From: Caldifarciminota bacterium
GTDB taxonomy: Bacteria > Hydrothermota > Tepidihabitantia > SM23-42
Direction of reading: 5' to 3'
DNA: 64,000 nt
Assembly (NCBI GenBank): GCA_020353055.1
Contig: CP070686.1
Span: forward strand, 1,901,798 to 1,965,797
In this document: piece by piece, positions 62,505 to 64,000 of the stretch
How positions within the stretch are numbered: the stretch's first letter is position 1
Layout of the letters: the number at the start of each line of letters is the position of its first letter
Program-made: the position numbers and the translations under genes
Notes under the pieces: model-generated
What the model saw: only the letters and a program-made list of their open reading frames with translations
The model's database searches: none
What the model was told of the DNA's origin: nothing

Positions 62505-63563
62505 ATGCAGAAAAATAAACCTGTCGCATTGCCACAGTTCATCGAACTCGGTGAAAAGAAAATTGCGGGTCTGTCGAAAATACTCAATAAACATCGTCTT
62601 GTATCAAAAAGTGTCATGCTGCTATGCGATGAAAACACGGCATGCATCGGTGGTCAGGAGATACTGATTATGCTGCGTAAGGAGAATCTTAAAGTGTCCG
62701 AGCATCGCGTGGACAACAGCGACGACCAAAATGTCGAGCGTGTTGAAGAGAAAATCAAGGCGGAGAGACCCAACCTGGTCATCGGATTTGGTGGAGGTAA
62801 GGTCCTGGATGTCGCCAAACTGGCAGCCGGACTTACCGGACCGAAATGCGTGAGCATTCCAACCACCTTGTCAAATGATGGACTTGCTTCACCAGTATCA
62901 GTCATCACTAATTCCAAAAATATCCCGGTCAGTCACATCACCAAGGCACCCTATGGCGTCATCATTGACCTGGATATTATCAAAAAGGCGCCAAGACGCC
63001 ATCTGATGGCCGGCGTCGGTGACTTGATCTCAAATCTCTCTGCCGTCTTCGACACCCGCCTCGCCCTTCAAAAACAACGTGAAGAAATCAATGACAATGC
63101 TCTCCAACTTGCTGAATCCGGGGGACAGCGGCTTCTTCAGTTGGAAACCAGCGAGATCGAAAGCAACAAGTTTCTTCAAACTCTCGCGCACGGTCTTGTC
63201 AAAAGCGGATTCGCGATGTGTATCTGGGGTACTTCGCGCCCGGCAAGTGGCAGTGAACACAAGATCAGCCATTCAATAGACCACTATTACTCGCGCCGCA
63301 CGGGGCTGCACGGTGAACAGGTCGGCATTGCCGCCATATTCACCATGGCATTACAGAATAACACATATCTCAAGGCAGCGAGGGCTTTCTACGCCAAAAT
63401 CGGCTTTCCATGCACATTGGAATATTTGGGGCTCACCCTCACTGATTTTACCAAAGTTGTGACAAATGCCACGAAGATCCGTCCGGAGCGCTACACGATC
63501 CTTGAGGATAAACGCCCGACAAAGAACGAGATCGAAAGACTCGTCGATTTCTTGGGCTTATGA
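62505..63563 (+). CDS. glycerol-1-phosphate dehydrogenase family (EgsA/AraM-like)
   Basis: An NAD(P)-dependent, metal-binding dehydrogenase of 352 residues. The NAD site is VIGFGGGKVLDVAKLAAG followed by SIPTTLSNDGLASPVSV; metal ligands are expected in AGVGDLISN (Asp), GSEHKISHSIDHY (His) and GLHGEQVGIA (His). The family makes sn-glycerol-1-phosphate, the archaeal lipid backbone, and has bacterial members such as AraM. The ATG at 62505 is chosen because it falls on the expected transcription start; an ATG two codons earlier (62499) would lie directly behind the -10 box. Confidence 0.88.
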   Translation: MQKNKPVALPQFIELGEKKIAGLSKILNKHRLVSKSVMLLCDENTACIGGQEILIMLRKENLKVSEHRVDNSDDQNVERVEEKIKAERPNLVIGFGGGKVLDVAKLAAGLTGPKCVSIPTTLSNDGLASPVSVITNSKNIPVSHITKAPYGVIIDLDIIKKAPRRHLMAGVGDLISNLSAVFDTRLALQKQREEINDNALQLAESGGQRLLQLETSEIESNKFLQTLAHGLVKSGFAMCIWGTSRPASGSEHKISHSIDHYYSRRTGLHGEQVGIAAIFTMALQNNTYLKAARAFYAKIGFPCTLEYLGLTLTDFTKVVTNATKIRPERYTILEDKRPTKNEIERLVDFLGL

Positions 63564-63658
63564 AGGTAGAATTTTCTCATGTCGGATAGAAATCATGCCC
63601 TGGTTCCGGCCGCTAACCTGCTTTGACCTCCCTGTGCAGCAAGATACGCTGTGACCCA
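63564..63658. other. intergenic stretch before the tRNA/tuf promoter
   Basis: I see no gene, repeat or terminator in these bases. The following leader from the tRNA promoter runs to 63744. Confidence 0.5.
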
Positions 63659-63686
63659 TTGACAAATTTCTATTTATTTATATAAT
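63659..63686 (+). promoter_or_regulatory. promoter of tRNA-Thr and tuf
   Basis: TTGACA (63659-63664), 16-base spacer, TATAAT (63681-63686), a full consensus. The predicted start at about 63693 is 52 bases before the tRNA. No terminator separates the tRNA from tuf, so one transcript probably covers both. Confidence 0.82.
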
Positions 63687-63744
63687 AATAGTCTGTGTAG
63701 TTTTACTGCCCATGCAGTTCAGTAGGAGCATCCCGCACTTTTGT

Positions 63745-63818
63745 GCCTGGATAGCTCAGTCGGTTAGAGCACGTCCTTGGTAAGGACGAGGTCGCCGGTT
63801 CGACTCCGGCTCCAGGCT
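63745..63818 (+). tRNA. tRNA-Thr (anticodon GGU)
   Basis: A complete cloverleaf: acceptor GCCTGGA / TCCAGGC, D-stem GCTC / GAGC, anticodon stem CGTCC / GGACG with loop TTGGTAA (anticodon GGT), variable AGGTC, and T-stem GCCGG / CCGGC with loop TTCGACT. The discriminator base is T and no CCA is encoded. The order tRNA-Thr(GGU) then tuf is the same as thrT-tufB in enterobacteria. Confidence 0.96.
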
Positions 63819-63882
63819 TAGCCGAGAATGCGGGCCCGAATCCGGCCGTGGGCGTAGTGTTTTTTGCTTAAGGAGGATTATT

Positions 63883-64000
63883 ATGGCGAAGCAGAAGTTT
63901 GAGCGGACGAAGCCGCATGTTAACATTGGGACGATTGGGCATGTTGATCATGGGAAGACGGCGTTGACGGCGGCGATTACGAAGGCGTTGGAGAAGAAGG
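63883..64000 (+). CDS. tuf: elongation factor Tu, N-terminal part (3' end outside window)
   Basis: EF-Tu carries aminoacyl-tRNA to the ribosome. Only the first 39 codons are in the window: [19 protein letters not shown], then the G1 loop [14 protein letters not shown]. The ATG has a strong AAGGAGGATTATT upstream. Codon choice is odd for this window: all four glycines are GGG, all five alanines GCG and all five threonines ACG, whereas fusA and neighbours mix GGT/GGC/GGA and others. This may reflect a separate history or a special set of codons for very high expression. Confidence 0.95.
   Translation, partial: MAKQKFERTKPHVNIGTIGHVDHGKTALTAAITKALEKK

Noticed and set aside
1..64000. CRISPR arrays, transposons, integrases or toxin-antitoxin pairs.
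   Set aside because: None was seen: no regularly spaced repeats, transposase motifs or terminal inverted repeats.

Overview
The window is a densely packed bacterial chromosome segment of moderate GC content with about 55 protein genes, one tRNA and no insertion sequence, prophage or CRISPR array. It probably comes from an uncultivated lineage of the FCB superphylum, perhaps the candidate division WOR-3/Stahlbacteria type. That is an inference from gene content: two adjacent GWxTD-domain secreted proteins, a remnant of a secreted FG-GAP protein with a type IX-like C-terminal sorting domain, a long chlamydia/spirochaete-style GreA fusion, a bacterial glycerol-1-phosphate dehydrogenase homologue, and a mitochondrial-type citrate synthase. 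No rRNA is present to prove it.

Layout. 1-3153: uvrB (5' end outside the window), nadC and folC, overlapping. 3174-10112 (minus): a metal-handling block with SHOCT lipoprotein, DUF302 protein, P-II-like protein with an apparent frameshift, and CusA/CusB/TolC-type efflux. 10402-11743 (minus): ECF sigma factor and DUF5667-like membrane partner. 11845-15006: Rrf2 regulator, AIR-synthase-like protein, cysteine desulfurase and IscU-type scaffold (Fe-S assembly). 15048-17488: second sigma/anti-sigma pair with a bactofilin-like membrane protein, closed by a good terminator. 17591-21301: GreA fusion, PDZ protein, DUF1648 membrane protein. 21326-24774 (minus): zinc-ribbon protein, coaE, fabF, acpP and fabG. 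24873-29356 (minus): citrate synthase, two-subunit aconitase and isocitrate dehydrogenase. 29528-30866 (minus): acylphosphatase and rlmN. 31003-37020: a signalling operon of two zinc-ribbon/cyclase-homology proteins (one with AAA+TPR) and a HEAT protein. 37121-43985: Hsp20, Lon, two GWxTD proteins, a NYN-domain protein and a PHP phosphoesterase. 44103-46984: gyrA and dCMP deaminase. 47061-47538: a broken secreted-protein gene. 47654-51037: two polytopic envelope proteins. 51149-57799: a five-gene flavin/Fe-S module (NuoE/NuoF/NuoG-like plus two Nfn/Sud-like subunits). 57937-62390 (minus): PhzF family, EF-G and an m5C RNA methyltransferase. 62505-63563: glycerol-1-phosphate dehydrogenase family. 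63745-64000: tRNA-Thr(GGU) and the start of tuf.

Two themes stand out. First, promoters are strikingly uniform: TTGACN, a spacer of almost always 16 bp, then TATAAT-like, and in about thirteen cases the start codon lies only 5-8 bases after the -10 box, at the expected transcription start. Operon-leading genes therefore appear to be read from leaderless mRNAs, whereas downstream genes carry Shine-Dalgarno sites or overlap their neighbours. Second, the 51149-57799 operon looks like an electron-bifurcating oxidoreductase in which NuoEFG-like subunits, lacking a recognisable hydrogenase or molybdenum active site, are joined to an NfnAB-like NADP(H)/ferredoxin unit.
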